Part shown: piece by piece, positions 9,516 through 19,400 of the stretch
Layout of the letters: every line of letters starts with the position of its first letter
How positions within the stretch are numbered: the stretch's first letter is position 1
Assembly (NCBI RefSeq): GCF_028401415.2
Contig: NZ_CP171821.2
Span: 1,922,001 to 1,986,000, forward strand
Direction: 5' to 3'
Length of the DNA stretch: 64,000 nt
Source: Glaciecola sp028401415
Lineage (GTDB): Bacteria > Pseudomonadota > Gammaproteobacteria > Enterobacterales > Alteromonadaceae
Made by a program: the position numbers and the translations under genes
The notes under the pieces: generated by a model
Told to the model about the DNA's origin: nothing
What the model saw: only the letters and a program-made list of their open reading frames with translations
Database searches by the model: none

Positions 9516-10028
9516 TTACTGCGCTAAACCTAGTAGTTTCTCTCGCATTTTTGGCTCTGAGGTCTCTTCAGAAAGCCAAATATTGAAAAACCATTGCGTA
9601 AATTCAGGATCATCGATTGTGCCAATTTTGCTGTTGTTGAAGTAAAAATGACTGGTTCGACTTTCATCAACAATCCCGGTTAAGGTTTGTCCCTCTTCAA
9701 CGTCTGGGAATAGTTGGCGCATCTTTTCAAACCACTTCGCAAGCTTCACTTCATCTTTCATGCCTTGCTTGCGCATCTCATCGATACTTCGACTAGCAAT
9801 ATTCTCACCATCAAACTCGCGAAGATATGTTAGTGCTAAAGCGAATGGTTGCTGTGGGCTAAAATTTCCGTCAGGTGCTAGTAATTCAGCCTCGTAAATA
9901 TCCCAAAACATAACTTCAAGCTTGGCCTGACCTACCGTTTTAGGATTTTGCATGTAATCTGAGCTTGCAAATACCTGAGCCGAACAAATTAGGCTGGCTA
10001 AACCACAAAAAAGGATAAAAAATCGCAT
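9516..10028 (-). CDS. Chalcone-isomerase-like periplasmic protein
   Basis: The 170-residue product has a signal peptide (MRFFILFCGLASLICSAQVFA) and the fold signature of the bacterial chalcone isomerase-like family: KLEVMFWDIYEAELLAPDG near the start, then ALTYLREF and FNIWLSE at the end. These bacterial relatives generally lack shown chalcone isomerase activity; a lipid-related role is suspected only from recurrent neighbours. The start 10028 has AGAGGAA upstream; a longer start at 10067 would put extra residues before the signal peptide. It lies upstream of the DUF3833 gene on the same strand (gap 118). Confidence 0.8.
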   Translation of the reverse strand: MRFFILFCGLASLICSAQVFASSDYMQNPKTVGQAKLEVMFWDIYEAELLAPDGNFSPQQPFALALTYLREFDGENIASRSIDEMRKQGMKDEVKLAKWFEKMRQLFPDVEEGQTLTGIVDESRTSHFYFNNSKIGTIDDPEFTQWFFNIWLSEETSEPKMREKLLGLAQ

Positions 10029-10198
10029 AACATTTCCTCTATAACATGCCCTATTAACGCACACCAAAGGCCATTTAGATCATTAAGAATTCGTAATGCT
10101 CATGCTGCGAAGAAGAAAAGCGAATGATACTCGAAAACTATCAGGCATAAGGCTATGCTTTATAACATATTTCCGACAATTCGACCGACCATCCAAAA

Positions 10199-11170
10199 GT
10201 GACTAAAAAGACTTTGGCAAAAACGCTAGGCATCAATCTACCCTCCCCATTGCAAAGGCTTGAGATGAGAAGCGCGCCTGGCAACGAATTAGCGCTTTAC
10301 TGCAAACGAGACGATTTAATACACCCAGTGATCAGTGGAAATAAATGGCGAAAACTATCGGGCAACCTTCAACGCATTCTTCAAACAAGCGGGTGTGACG
10401 GTAGCAACGAGATTAGAAACAGCGTACATATAGGCAGTTTCGGCGGCGCATATTCCAATCACCTACATGCGCTTGCATTTGCCTGCTTTTCGCTCGGTAT
10501 CCCCTGCACAGCTTTTGTGCGAACACATCCCAATAGCCCGCCCACGCCTACCCTTGAAGATATGCATAGGTGGAATTGCCGAATTCATTTTTTGTCACGC
10601 GAAGAATACCGAAAGCGGACAGACATCAATTTTGTTAATGCTTTGCTTAAAGCACACTCGCTTTCTCATATGATAGAAGAAGGCGGTTCTAACTCAGATG
10701 CTTTAAGCGGAGTTGGAGAGATTGTCAGCGAAGTTTTGGCTCAGTCTGAGCAGCCCTTTGACAGCATTGTTTTACCGGTGGCAAGCGGTGGCACCATAGC
10801 TGGCATCATCAAAGCAATAAGGCAGCGTAATATTACAGCAAAGGTAATTGGCATCGCCGTTTTAAAAGGTGAGCGCTATCTTGAATCCATGGTGAATAAT
10901 CTGTTGGACGAATGCCAAACACAGTCCAGTTGGAAAATTCTTCATGAGCCCAAATTCCATTGTGGTGGGTATGCAAAAATAAATTCAGAGATATTAAACT
11001 TTAGTATAGAGTTTGAACAATCGCAGGGATTTGCTCTAGACCATGTCTACAATGCAAAAAGCTTTTTCGCCCTCAATCAATTACTTATGCAAAAAAGCCC
11101 TCTTCTTGGCAAACGCGCTATCATCTTAAACACCGGTGGAATGCAAGGAAACCGCGGAAAAATCGAGTAA
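10199..11170 (+). CDS. PLP-dependent ACC deaminase / D-cysteine desulfhydrase family enzyme
   Basis: The fold-type II PLP enzyme motif CKRDDLIHPVISGNKWRKL is present, with the likely PLP lysine at K49. Further family blocks are SFGGAYSNHLHALAF, EEGGSNSDAL, LPVASGGTIAGI and the C-terminal LNTGGMQGN. D-cysteine desulfhydrase and 1-aminocyclopropane-1-carboxylate deaminase cannot be told apart confidently from these motifs. Length (323 aa) is normal. The start is GTG; the next Met is at residue 23, too far in. It is divergent from the chalcone-isomerase-like gene. Confidence 0.85.
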   Translation: MTKKTLAKTLGINLPSPLQRLEMRSAPGNELALYCKRDDLIHPVISGNKWRKLSGNLQRILQTSGCDGSNEIRNSVHIGSFGGAYSNHLHALAFACFSLGIPCTAFVRTHPNSPPTPTLEDMHRWNCRIHFLSREEYRKRTDINFVNALLKAHSLSHMIEEGGSNSDALSGVGEIVSEVLAQSEQPFDSIVLPVASGGTIAGIIKAIRQRNITAKVIGIAVLKGERYLESMVNNLLDECQTQSSWKILHEPKFHCGGYAKINSEILNFSIEFEQSQGFALDHVYNAKSFFALNQLLMQKSPLLGKRAIILNTGGMQGNRGKIE

Positions 11171-11195
11171 TTGAGACTGAACCTTTTACAGATTC

Positions 11196-11660
11196 GTGCG
11201 ATATCAAGTGTACATTCATTTACAACGGCCCATGATTTTGAAACCTAACATGATACTCAAACAAAACATTCCTTATGCGGCGCTTATTTATTCCGCTTTG
11301 GATTTGTGCGACATCATGCTTAGACATTGCTCAATTGTTTATCCCTTTGCCGTGATTTCCATCGACAACGACGTTCAATCCATATTTTCTAGCGACTCAA
11401 ATCAGTATGCGCATACCGGGATGATTGAAGAGCTTGAAAAACGCCTGTGCGAACATCGCCTGGTGGCCGAAAGCGCAGTGTCAGTTTTGGTATATGTTGC
11501 GACTGTCTCAGACGAAGACAAAGCTGATGATTTTAGCGATGCTATTGTGTTTAATATTACAGATAACAACGGTAACAATACTATCACGCTCTACCCTTAT
11601 ACTAGCGAGCGTGACAAAATAAAGCTTGGTTCGCCATTCACCTGCAACTTCTCTGACTAA
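11196..11660 (+). CDS. Hypothetical protein, about 150 aa
   Basis: I do not recognise this protein. It has no signal peptide or clear membrane segment and looks like a small soluble alpha/beta domain (SIVYPFAVISIDN, SAVSVLVYVATVSDED). The frame opens with GTG 11196; ATG 11232 or ATG 11250 are equally possible starts. It lies 25 bases after the PLP enzyme on the same strand and could be in its operon. Confidence 0.55.
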   Translation: MRYQVYIHLQRPMILKPNMILKQNIPYAALIYSALDLCDIMLRHCSIVYPFAVISIDNDVQSIFSSDSNQYAHTGMIEELEKRLCEHRLVAESAVSVLVYVATVSDEDKADDFSDAIVFNITDNNGNNTITLYPYTSERDKIKLGSPFTCNFSD

Positions 11661-11758
11661 AAATACTACTTAACACGCCCTAAATACTTGTTCTGTATAA
11701 ATGGCTTGCTATGCTTTGTGCATTATCACCTTCACGTTTTAATCCTTAAGGAAACATC

Positions 11759-12961
11759 ATGTCTAAAGTACTCATTATTGGTGCGGGCGGCGTAGCCTCA
11801 GTGACAATTAAAAAATGCGCGCGCCTCCCTGAATTTTTTGATGAGATTTACCTTGCCAGTCGCACCCTGTCTAAATGCGAAGCCCTGCAGAACGAAGTAG
11901 GCGCTGACCGCGTGCGAGCCGTTTTTGCCGTGGATGCTGATGACGCAGACGCAGTGGAAGCGCTAATCATACAGGTACAGCCAGATTTGGTGGTTAACCT
12001 TGCGCTACCCTACCAAGATTTGCCTATTATGGATGCGTGTTTAGCCACAAAAACCGATTATTTAGACACTGCAAACTACGAGCCGAAAGACGAGGCCAAA
12101 TTTGAGTACTCGTGGCAGTGGGCGTATCAAGAAAAGTTCAAACAAGCTGGCATCATGGCGCTGCTGGGCAGTGGGTTTGATCCCGGAGTGACCAACGTTT
12201 ATACCGCTTACGCGGCTAAGCATTATTTTGATGAGATCCATTATCTTGATATTGTTGACTGCAATGGCGGCGATCACGGTCAAGCGTTTGCAACCAATTT
12301 TAACCCCGAAATTAACATCCGAGAAATTACGCAGCGCGGACGGTTTTTTGAAAACGGTGAATGGAAAGAAACCGACCCGCTTAGCGTACGCGAAGATTTA
12401 GACTATCAGAATATTGGCGTGCGAGCGTCTTATTTAATGTTTCATGAAGAGCTGGAGTCTTTGGTCAAGCACTTTCCGACGCTTAAACGTGCGCGCTTTT
12501 GGATGACCTTCGGCGATGCCTATTTAACGCACCTAAAAGTGCTTGAAGGTATTGGCATGACCAGCATTGAAGCAATAGATTTTCAAGGTCAGAAAATTGT
12601 GCCCTTGGAATTTTTAAAAGCCATATTGCCTAATCCAGGCTCCCTTGCTGACGGATACACCGGTATGACCTGCATCGGCACATACATTACCGGGGTGAAA
12701 GACGGCAAAGAAAAGACTATTTTCATTTACAACAATTGCGAGCATGCCAAGTGCTTTGAAGAAGTGGGCGCGCAAGCGGTGTCTTATACAACCGGCGTGC
12801 CAGCCATGATTGGCGCTAAGCTGATGCTAGATAAAACATGGCACAAAGCCGGCGTGTGGAACATGGAGCAATTTGACCCCGACCCTTTCATGGAGATGCT
12901 TAATCAGCATGGCCTACCTTGGCACGTTATTGAGTGCGACAGCAGTCCGTTCACACGATAG
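11759..12961 (+). CDS. Carboxynorspermidine synthase (saccharopine dehydrogenase family)
   Basis: A Rossmann glycine motif GAGGVASVTIKK lies at the very N-terminus, and LLGSGFDPGVTN and the long C-terminal domain match saccharopine dehydrogenase-like carboxynorspermidine dehydrogenase/synthase. It condenses aspartate semialdehyde with a diamine (putrescine or diaminopropane) using NADPH, making carboxyspermidine or carboxynorspermidine. nspC follows 44 bases downstream, which makes the assignment strong. Start ATG with AAGGAAA upstream. A plausible promoter (TTGTTC, 16 bases, TATGCT) lies at about 11688-11715. Confidence 0.9.
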   Translation: MSKVLIIGAGGVASVTIKKCARLPEFFDEIYLASRTLSKCEALQNEVGADRVRAVFAVDADDADAVEALIIQVQPDLVVNLALPYQDLPIMDACLATKTDYLDTANYEPKDEAKFEYSWQWAYQEKFKQAGIMALLGSGFDPGVTNVYTAYAAKHYFDEIHYLDIVDCNGGDHGQAFATNFNPEINIREITQRGRFFENGEWKETDPLSVREDLDYQNIGVRASYLMFHEELESLVKHFPTLKRARFWMTFGDAYLTHLKVLEGIGMTSIEAIDFQGQKIVPLEFLKAILPNPGSLADGYTGMTCIGTYITGVKDGKEKTIFIYNNCEHAKCFEEVGAQAVSYTTGVPAMIGAKLMLDKTWHKAGVWNMEQFDPDPFMEMLNQHGLPWHVIECDSSPFTR

Positions 12962-13005
12962 TGCAGCACTTTGATGTGTTAACGCGATAGGAAGTATACG
13001 CAAAT

Positions 13006-14148
13006 ATGGAAAAATCAAAGATGCTTTCAAAGGATATTCCGTCACCATGTTATGTGTGCGACGAGGCGAAACTTGAGGCTAATTTAAAACTGATGGCAGA
13101 GATTCAAGCGCGCGCTGAGGTTGAAATTATACTTGCGCTGAAAGGCTTTTCGATGTGGTCTACATTTCCACTGATAAAGCAGTATTTAAAAGGCGCAACA
13201 TCAAGTGGAGTGTGGGAAGCGAGACTGGCAAGAGAAGAATTAGGGGGTGATGTACATGTATTCTCACCTGCTTACAAGCAGCAAGATATTGATCAATTGT
13301 TACCGTTAGTTGACCATATTTCGTTTAACAGCCTCTCGCAATGGCTAGCTTTTAAGCAGCAAGTACTTGCTGCTGGCGTGTCGCCAGGCTTGAGAATAAA
13401 CCCTGAAAACCAAGAGGCCGATACGCCCTTATATGACCCATGTGCCCCGGGTTCTCGATTAGGCATACTGGCAAAGGATATTGATGGCGCTGATCTTTCT
13501 GGTATTGAGGGCTTTCATTGTCATAATCTTTGTGAATGCGATTCATACGCAGCACAACGTACTTTAAACGCTATAGATGAAAAGTTTGGGAAGTACCTAA
13601 ATACCCTCAAATGGTTAAACATTGGTGGTGGACACCTTATGACCAGCGATAGTTACGATGTAGAGCATCTCATAAGCGTACTTAGGGCATTTAAAAACAA
13701 ATATCCGAACCTACATATTATTCTTGAGCCGGGCTCCGCTGTGGCCTGGCAATGTGGCGATTTAGTATGCGAGGTTGTGGATATTGTTGAAAATGACGAA
13801 CAAATTGCCATTTTAGACATAAGTGCAACGGCGCATATGCCCGATGTATTAGAAATGCCGTACCGCCCCAAAGTGTTGGGTGCAGGTGAGGATGGTGAAA
13901 AGCCATTCGTTTACCGGTTTGGCGGTAACTCTTGTCTCGCCGGAGACGTAATTGAGCGTTATAGTTTTGATACGCCTCTTAAGCCGGGTGCTCGTATTGT
14001 TTTTGAAGATATGTTGCATTATACGATGGTGAAAACGACGTTTTTTAATGGTGTCCAGCACCCCGCTATCGGCATATATAGAAAAAGTGGTAAGTTTGAA
14101 CTTGTAAAAAAGTTTGACTATACAGACTTTAAATCGCGTCTTTCCTAA
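13006..14148 (+). CDS. nspC: Carboxynorspermidine decarboxylase
   Basis: Alanine-racemase-fold PLP decarboxylase. Seen: SPCYVCDEAKLEANL at the N-terminus, the PLP lysine in LALKGFSMW, the phosphate-binding LNIGGGH, LEPGSAVAW, and the C-terminal substrate region GNSCLAGDV. It decarboxylates carboxy(nor)spermidine to spermidine or norspermidine, completing the alternative polyamine pathway with the gene before it. Full length (380 aa). In-frame codon 1 is ATG 13006; a second Met at residue 6 is also possible. Confidence 0.93.
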   Translation: MEKSKMLSKDIPSPCYVCDEAKLEANLKLMAEIQARAEVEIILALKGFSMWSTFPLIKQYLKGATSSGVWEARLAREELGGDVHVFSPAYKQQDIDQLLPLVDHISFNSLSQWLAFKQQVLAAGVSPGLRINPENQEADTPLYDPCAPGSRLGILAKDIDGADLSGIEGFHCHNLCECDSYAAQRTLNAIDEKFGKYLNTLKWLNIGGGHLMTSDSYDVEHLISVLRAFKNKYPNLHIILEPGSAVAWQCGDLVCEVVDIVENDEQIAILDISATAHMPDVLEMPYRPKVLGAGEDGEKPFVYRFGGNSCLAGDVIERYSFDTPLKPGARIVFEDMLHYTMVKTTFFNGVQHPAIGIYRKSGKFELVKKFDYTDFKSRLS

Positions 14149-14275
14149 ATAATCGAAACTCAAATTTTAACAATTCACCTTTTATTCCCCTACAAAAGTG
14201 TTGGTTTTTTTTACAATTTTGTAAATTATCAAATACAAATATTTATTTTAGCTTTAAAATTCAATGATTTAAATT

Positions 14276-14293
14276 TTGGTACACCTTATGCAA
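14276..14293 (+). promoter_or_regulatory. Candidate sigma-54 promoter (-24/-12)
   Basis: TTGGTACACCTTATGCAA has GG at 14278-14279 and GC at 14290-14291, the required 10-base spacing, and a close match to TTGGCAC-N5-TGC. It lies about 50 bases before the start of the PEP-CTERM-like gene. Genes for PEP-CTERM proteins are often sigma-54 dependent in other bacteria, which supports the call. An AT-rich stretch with a small palindrome (14211-14224) lies upstream. Confidence 0.55.
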
Positions 14294-14342
14294 ACACGAG
14301 TCGAGATCGATAGAGCAAAGACACTATAAAAGGACAATAGTT

Positions 14343-15308
14343 ATGAAAAAATCGATAATAGCAGTAGGACTTGCACTCGCATTCTCTGGCTCTGCAATGG
14401 CAAACATTGTTATGTCAGGCAATTTTGTGCAAACACAAATTAGTGAAGATGGCACGCTTGGAGATGGTGGTGCTGACCCTGGTTTAGTTTATGACAGCAC
14501 TGGATCAGGAACATTCGACCCGAATTTTGACTATGTAGCACCCGGGATTCCATTCGAAGCGTTCGGCATAAGATATGACGGGTCTGGCTTGCTAGAAAAT
14601 TCTAATAGTCAATCAAACGGAAGCGTAGGGGGAGGTGACGACTTTTCATTTACGTCACTCACAGACGTGTCTGCCACTTCTTCGTTCGATAACCACGTCG
14701 AATGGGCTGGAACAAATGGCGTGTTAGACATCACCCATGATTTCTTCTTTAATGATGACGACGAGCGCGTAAGTATCGTGACTCAAATCACCGCCTTATC
14801 TGATGTTACAGGCCTTCTGTTCTCTCGAGCAGTTGACCCGGACCCAGACTCGCGCTCAAGTGGCACCGCAGTTACGAATAATCAAAGAGGTATTGACGTA
14901 AATACTGATGGCGATTTGTTAGATCCCGAAGACATTTCAGTCAATCAATTCGTTGGTTCTTTGGGGTCAGTTAGTGGGGCACCACTTGGATTGTTTGCAC
15001 AAACTGATTTCATTCAAAACACCGGATTATCTGGCGCGTGTTGCTCGACCATCGATCCGAGTTTTTACTTGGGTGGCGGCAGCCTTGGCGATTCATCTAC
15101 GGGTGATCATGGTATAGGTATCGCGTTCGAGTTGGGAGACTTATTAGCGGGTGATTCAATTAGTGTCGCATATGCCTATGTTATGGGCCTAAGCCTTGAC
15201 ACCATTGACATCGGTGATGATCCCGATCCAGTATCAGCGCCTGGCGCTTTCGCACTTATGATGCTAAGCCTTGGTGCTATATTTGGACGTCGCAAGTTCA
15301 GAAAGTAA
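14343..15308 (+). CDS. Exported protein with PEP-CTERM-like sorting tail, 321 aa
   Basis: Seen: a signal peptide (SIIAVGLALAFSGSAMA), an acidic Asp/Gly/Ser-rich body rich in beta-type sequence, and a C-terminal tripartite signal of SAPGAF, a hydrophobic stretch ALMMLSLGAIFG and a basic end RRKFRK. This layout is that of PEP-CTERM substrates, with S-A-P replacing P-E-P. Such tails are processed by exosortase during export to the cell surface or matrix; no exosortase gene is in the window. The body is not recognised. Ribosome site AAAGGA. Likely sigma-54 controlled (14276-14293). A terminator follows. Confidence 0.75.
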   Translation: MKKSIIAVGLALAFSGSAMANIVMSGNFVQTQISEDGTLGDGGADPGLVYDSTGSGTFDPNFDYVAPGIPFEAFGIRYDGSGLLENSNSQSNGSVGGGDDFSFTSLTDVSATSSFDNHVEWAGTNGVLDITHDFFFNDDDERVSIVTQITALSDVTGLLFSRAVDPDPDSRSSGTAVTNNQRGIDVNTDGDLLDPEDISVNQFVGSLGSVSGAPLGLFAQTDFIQNTGLSGACCSTIDPSFYLGGGSLGDSSTGDHGIGIAFELGDLLAGDSISVAYAYVMGLSLDTIDIGDDPDPVSAPGAFALMMLSLGAIFGRRKFRK

Positions 15309-15351
15309 ATACAATTTGGGGCGTCTCTATTTTTAGGCGCACTTAAGTTTC

Positions 15352-15383
15352 AAAAACCTCGTTTTGGCGGGGTTTTTTGTTTT
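15352..15383 (+). terminator. Intrinsic terminator after the PEP-CTERM-like gene
   Basis: Stem AACCTCG/CGGGGTT (one G-T pair) with a 6-base loop, followed by TTTTTGTTTTTT. It lies 45 bases after the stop at 15308. Confidence 0.8.
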
Positions 15384-15415
15384 TTAGTGGTAGTAGTACA
15401 TTGCGTAAATGCGAT

Positions 15416-16294
15416 TTAAAGAAGATTGCTTTGCTGCGGCACAGGAAAATCCGGTAAATTCGGAATTTGATGCTCCGATGCATTCTGCAAAGCTTTGTGA
15501 AATTGTAAAGCGAACTCAGGGCAATAGTAATTGTTGGGGCAGTGAATGGTGAAGTAGGTTTCAACCTCATGGGCTAAATACTGCGCAACCATTTTCGCCC
15601 ACTGCTGAATAAACAAAACATTGTCGGGACATGCCGGATGCATGACTAAACGCACAAATGCCAAGCCATTAACGACTTTTGGCTGCACTGGTACCTTTGG
15701 TTTTTCATGCTTAGCCTGCACAACATCGGAATGGCTCTGATCACCTCGATACAGGGGGCGACTATCGAGGACAACTCGATGACTGCTAAACTCCTTCAAA
15801 ATAGGATTCAACGCCATTCCAGTATTGCTAATTTCATCAAAAAAAGCAGGATGTCGCACCTCAATAACATGCTCGAATTCAGACGGAATGCGCGTCAACA
15901 CGTTTCGAATAAAATCAACATTGCTCGGCCCTACTCTTGCGGGAAATACCAAAAGCAGTGGCCCTAAATACTCATTCAAAGGCGAAATGCGATTGAGAAA
16001 GTGACTTAGCTCATCCCAGCTTGGTGTATGGGTATGCGTAATGGATTGAGGCAGTTTAAAGCAAATTTTAAAGTCTTTACCCATTAACTGCTCCTGCCAA
16101 AAGGAGACTTTTTCAACACTTGGCGTTTGGTAAAACGTGGTATTCCCTTCCACGGTATTAAATACGCTTGCATAACTGGCTAACGCAGACGGGGAATCGG
16201 TGAAGTATTTGTTTTTCCAGCCGCTGAATGCCCATGCAGGGAGGCCGAGGCGATATCTTAGTTCGATGTTATGCTTACTATGATATTCGTTCAT
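15416..16294 (-). CDS. DUF72 (YecE family) protein
   Basis: The product starts with GLPAWAFSGWKNKYF and contains FNTVEGNTTFYQTPS, FCFKLPQ-like ICFKLPQSITH and FEHVIEVRHPAFF, all typical of the DUF72 TIM-barrel family. Length (292 aa) is normal. The cellular role of the family is not settled. It is cytoplasmic and monocistronic, convergent with the PEP-CTERM-like gene. Confidence 0.87.
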   Translation of the reverse strand: MNEYHSKHNIELRYRLGLPAWAFSGWKNKYFTDSPSALASYASVFNTVEGNTTFYQTPSVEKVSFWQEQLMGKDFKICFKLPQSITHTHTPSWDELSHFLNRISPLNEYLGPLLLVFPARVGPSNVDFIRNVLTRIPSEFEHVIEVRHPAFFDEISNTGMALNPILKEFSSHRVVLDSRPLYRGDQSHSDVVQAKHEKPKVPVQPKVVNGLAFVRLVMHPACPDNVLFIQQWAKMVAQYLAHEVETYFTIHCPNNYYCPEFALQFHKALQNASEHQIPNLPDFPVPQQSNLL

Positions 16295-16385
16295 TCAACA
16301 TATCTTTGTTTCTTAGCAGTTTAATTTAGCTAATTTACTCAAGACTACCTTTAAATTCTCGAGTTCGCCAACCTGGCGAAGACCA

Positions 16386-16413
16386 TAAAAAGCCCCGCTT
16401 TCGCGAGGCTTTT
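16386..16413 (-). terminator. Intrinsic terminator of the TonB-dependent receptor gene
   Basis: On the minus strand the stem AAAAGCCTCGC/GCGGGGCTTTTT closes a short GAAA loop and ends in a T run. It is 20 bases past the receptor stop codon. Confidence 0.85.
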
Positions 16414-16433
16414 AAGTCGGACATGCACGCTTA

Positions 16434-19400
16434 TTAAAGTGCGTAGTTTAAACCTAAGAATAAGAAGCGTCCTCTTGGACCAGCCGGTCTCGAAAGCGTT
16501 GCTAAGTAGGGAGCTTCATCAAAAGCATTATTGATACCGCCATAGATTTCAAGCTCTTCGCTATATGTGTATGAAGCGGAGAAATCGTGAACAAAAGCTG
16601 AACCAGTGTTAGTAATATTGACAAAATCTGGATTGTTTTGAATATTAAAGTTCTCTATACCTGGCAAACGTTGATCAGACTCATATCTTCCTCTCCAGCC
16701 AATGGTGAAGTCTTCCATTATATAGTCTGCACTAAAGTTTACGATCCATTCTGGGAGCGTGAACTCGCCTAATACATCAGTTACTTCGTCTGGTGCGGAT
16801 ATATCTCTGGTTTCATCATTTTTTAGAAAATTGGTACCATTCATAGTTAGCGCTAAACGGCCCGATTCAGTTAAGTTAAAGCCATAATCAACTCTAAAAT
16901 CGATTCCGCTTGTCTCAACAGCAGCTAAATTTATGAAGCCTGAACGAAAGTCGGTGATAAAGCCATTAGTTGCATCTCGGTCCACCGCTTCACAAAACTG
17001 ATTATCTATTGTTGGAGCATCTACGCAATTTTGCGCAATTTGCGAGCCTGTTAAGCTATCGATTAGGCTATCAATTTGAATATCGTAGTAGTCTAAGGTC
17101 ACCACCAAACCATCTAGCATCCCGCCAAAATCTCCAGACGGCGTATAAACTAAGCCTAAAGTAAGTGTTTCAGCCTCTTCAGGGTCTAAGTTAGGGTTTC
17201 CGCCAACGGTGCCTGAGATACGAGCTGACACGAAATTGGTCGATTCATAGGTTCCATCCGATACGGTACTACCAATAAGCGCGACACAGTTAGCTTGTCT
17301 AAATTCAGAGCCGGCACCAATTTCGCTTTGATTACATGGATCATCGCTTGCTCCCAAGGTGGCTGGAAATGTTGGCGAGAATGCTTCTCCGATGTTCGGT
17401 ACGCGGACAGCTTCAGATATAGTTCCTCGTAGCGTTAGAGAACTTGTTGGCTCCCATACCAAACCAACGGTCCAAGCATCAGTACTGCCATATGGATCGT
17501 AGTCAGAATATCGGTAAGCAGTCCTAAGCTCGATACGCTCAGCAAAAACGGTATTTTCGACAATTGGGATATTCGCTTCTATAAAGTATTCTGATACATC
17601 GAAGGTTCCAAAAGATGCATTTAGCGGACCCGCGTCGGAGTCCTGAGTTGAGAAAGTAAATCCTGACGCTTGAAAATTTCCTGGCGTAAATTCACTCGTT
17701 TCGCGTCGCCATTCATACCCGAGTGCAAAACCAATGGGGCCTGCAGGTAGGCTAAACAAGTCTTCACTCGTGCCAGAGAGTATAGCGAGGATGTTTTCTT
17801 GCTTGATATCATTTTGATCAGTATCAGGTCTGAAAATAAACTCAGCGCCCTCTGCACTTATGCTGTCTTTCCCGAAAATGCTGATGGGAGAACACTGACC
17901 ATCACCCGCTTGAAAGGTATTAAAGCCAAAGTTAGCATTTGCAGCAGGAAATGGAGACGTTGGAGGCAAAGTATCAGGGTCGATATCTGACCGACAAACA
18001 ATGTTTCCGGTTGCGGGGTCAATCACTGCATCAATGGCCGAGAAATATCGGTCTTCGAGACGCTGTCGTGTTGTTCGATCTGAATCGGTTCGACCGTAGT
18101 TATAGGAGAGTTCGTACTCCAACTCAGTTTCTGGGATAAAACCTTCTATTCCCGCTACGATACGATAGGTTTTACGATCAGCGATAGGGTTAGACTGCGC
18201 GCTCACATCTAATGCATCACGCGATACCGCAATACTCACAGGCACACCCTCCCCTTGAAGCGTGCTAATTTGTGCGCGAAGCTCATCTGGAATAAATGGG
18301 TTATCTAAAGAGATAGGAATATCGTCGTTAAACCCATTAACCTGATTGGTTTCTATAGTTTCACTTACTACAAATTTGGCATCGACGAAAAAGGTTAGGT
18401 ATTCGGCTAAGTCGTAGCTACTAATTGCTTGAAATAGCGTACGTTTCGTTTCTGGCAAAATAAGCTCATTATCAGGATCGGCGGGCACTCCGTCACCACC
18501 GCTAGCGTTGAAAGTATTAGAAAAAATGTCTCCGGGGTTATAAGCCCTCAAATTGCCAGCACCATCAACAATCTGACATGATGGAATTTGCGCGCTACCT
18601 AAAAAGGCACAACCCGCCAAACCACCTGACGAATCAACATCCACAAAAGCGCTGCCACTTAGCGAAATAATACCGCGGTCGCTTGATACAGGAAGGCGAT
18701 AATCTGTTACATATGCATTCTCAAATCGCGGGTCTATTCCCAATGCGGCAATAACTTCGGGGTTGGTGGGCAACCGTGAGGCTAAACCGGAACCTGCAAA
18801 ATCGCGATCCCTTGCGAATACCGCACTAGTCTGTTGATGCTCAATTGCAAACACTAAATCCCCTTTACCATCTGCACTAGCAAAGCCGTTCGCAATTGAC
18901 AAAAAGAACTCATTTGCATCACCTCGGTCAGTCACACCGGTTTGCGTTCGCACTTCTAAACCTTCGAACGAATCGCCATCACGCAAGTTGAAGTTAACAA
19001 CACCAGTCACGGCGTCAGCACCATATACCGCCGAAGCACCACCGGTAAGGATTTCAACATTGCGAAGGAGCGCTGTAGACATTGTATTGATGTCGACAGA
19101 ACCAGAGCCCTCAATTCCAGATACATGACGCCGTCCATTTTCCAACACCAACGTTCTTTCTTCACCTAAGTTTCTTAAGTTTAATTGACTTGCCCCTAGC
19201 GCTCCTGCGTCACCATTAAAGGCGGAAAATGACCCTGGTAATGATGCCTGCAGTTGAGGTGACTCACGCAGTAAGGCACCTAAATCAATTTGACCTGAGG
19301 TCTTAATAGAATCTGCGCCAATTGAAATAACTGGACTAGCGGCATCTAGTGTATAGTCTTGGGCGACACGCGAGCCTGTCACAAGAATTTTCTCGACTAA

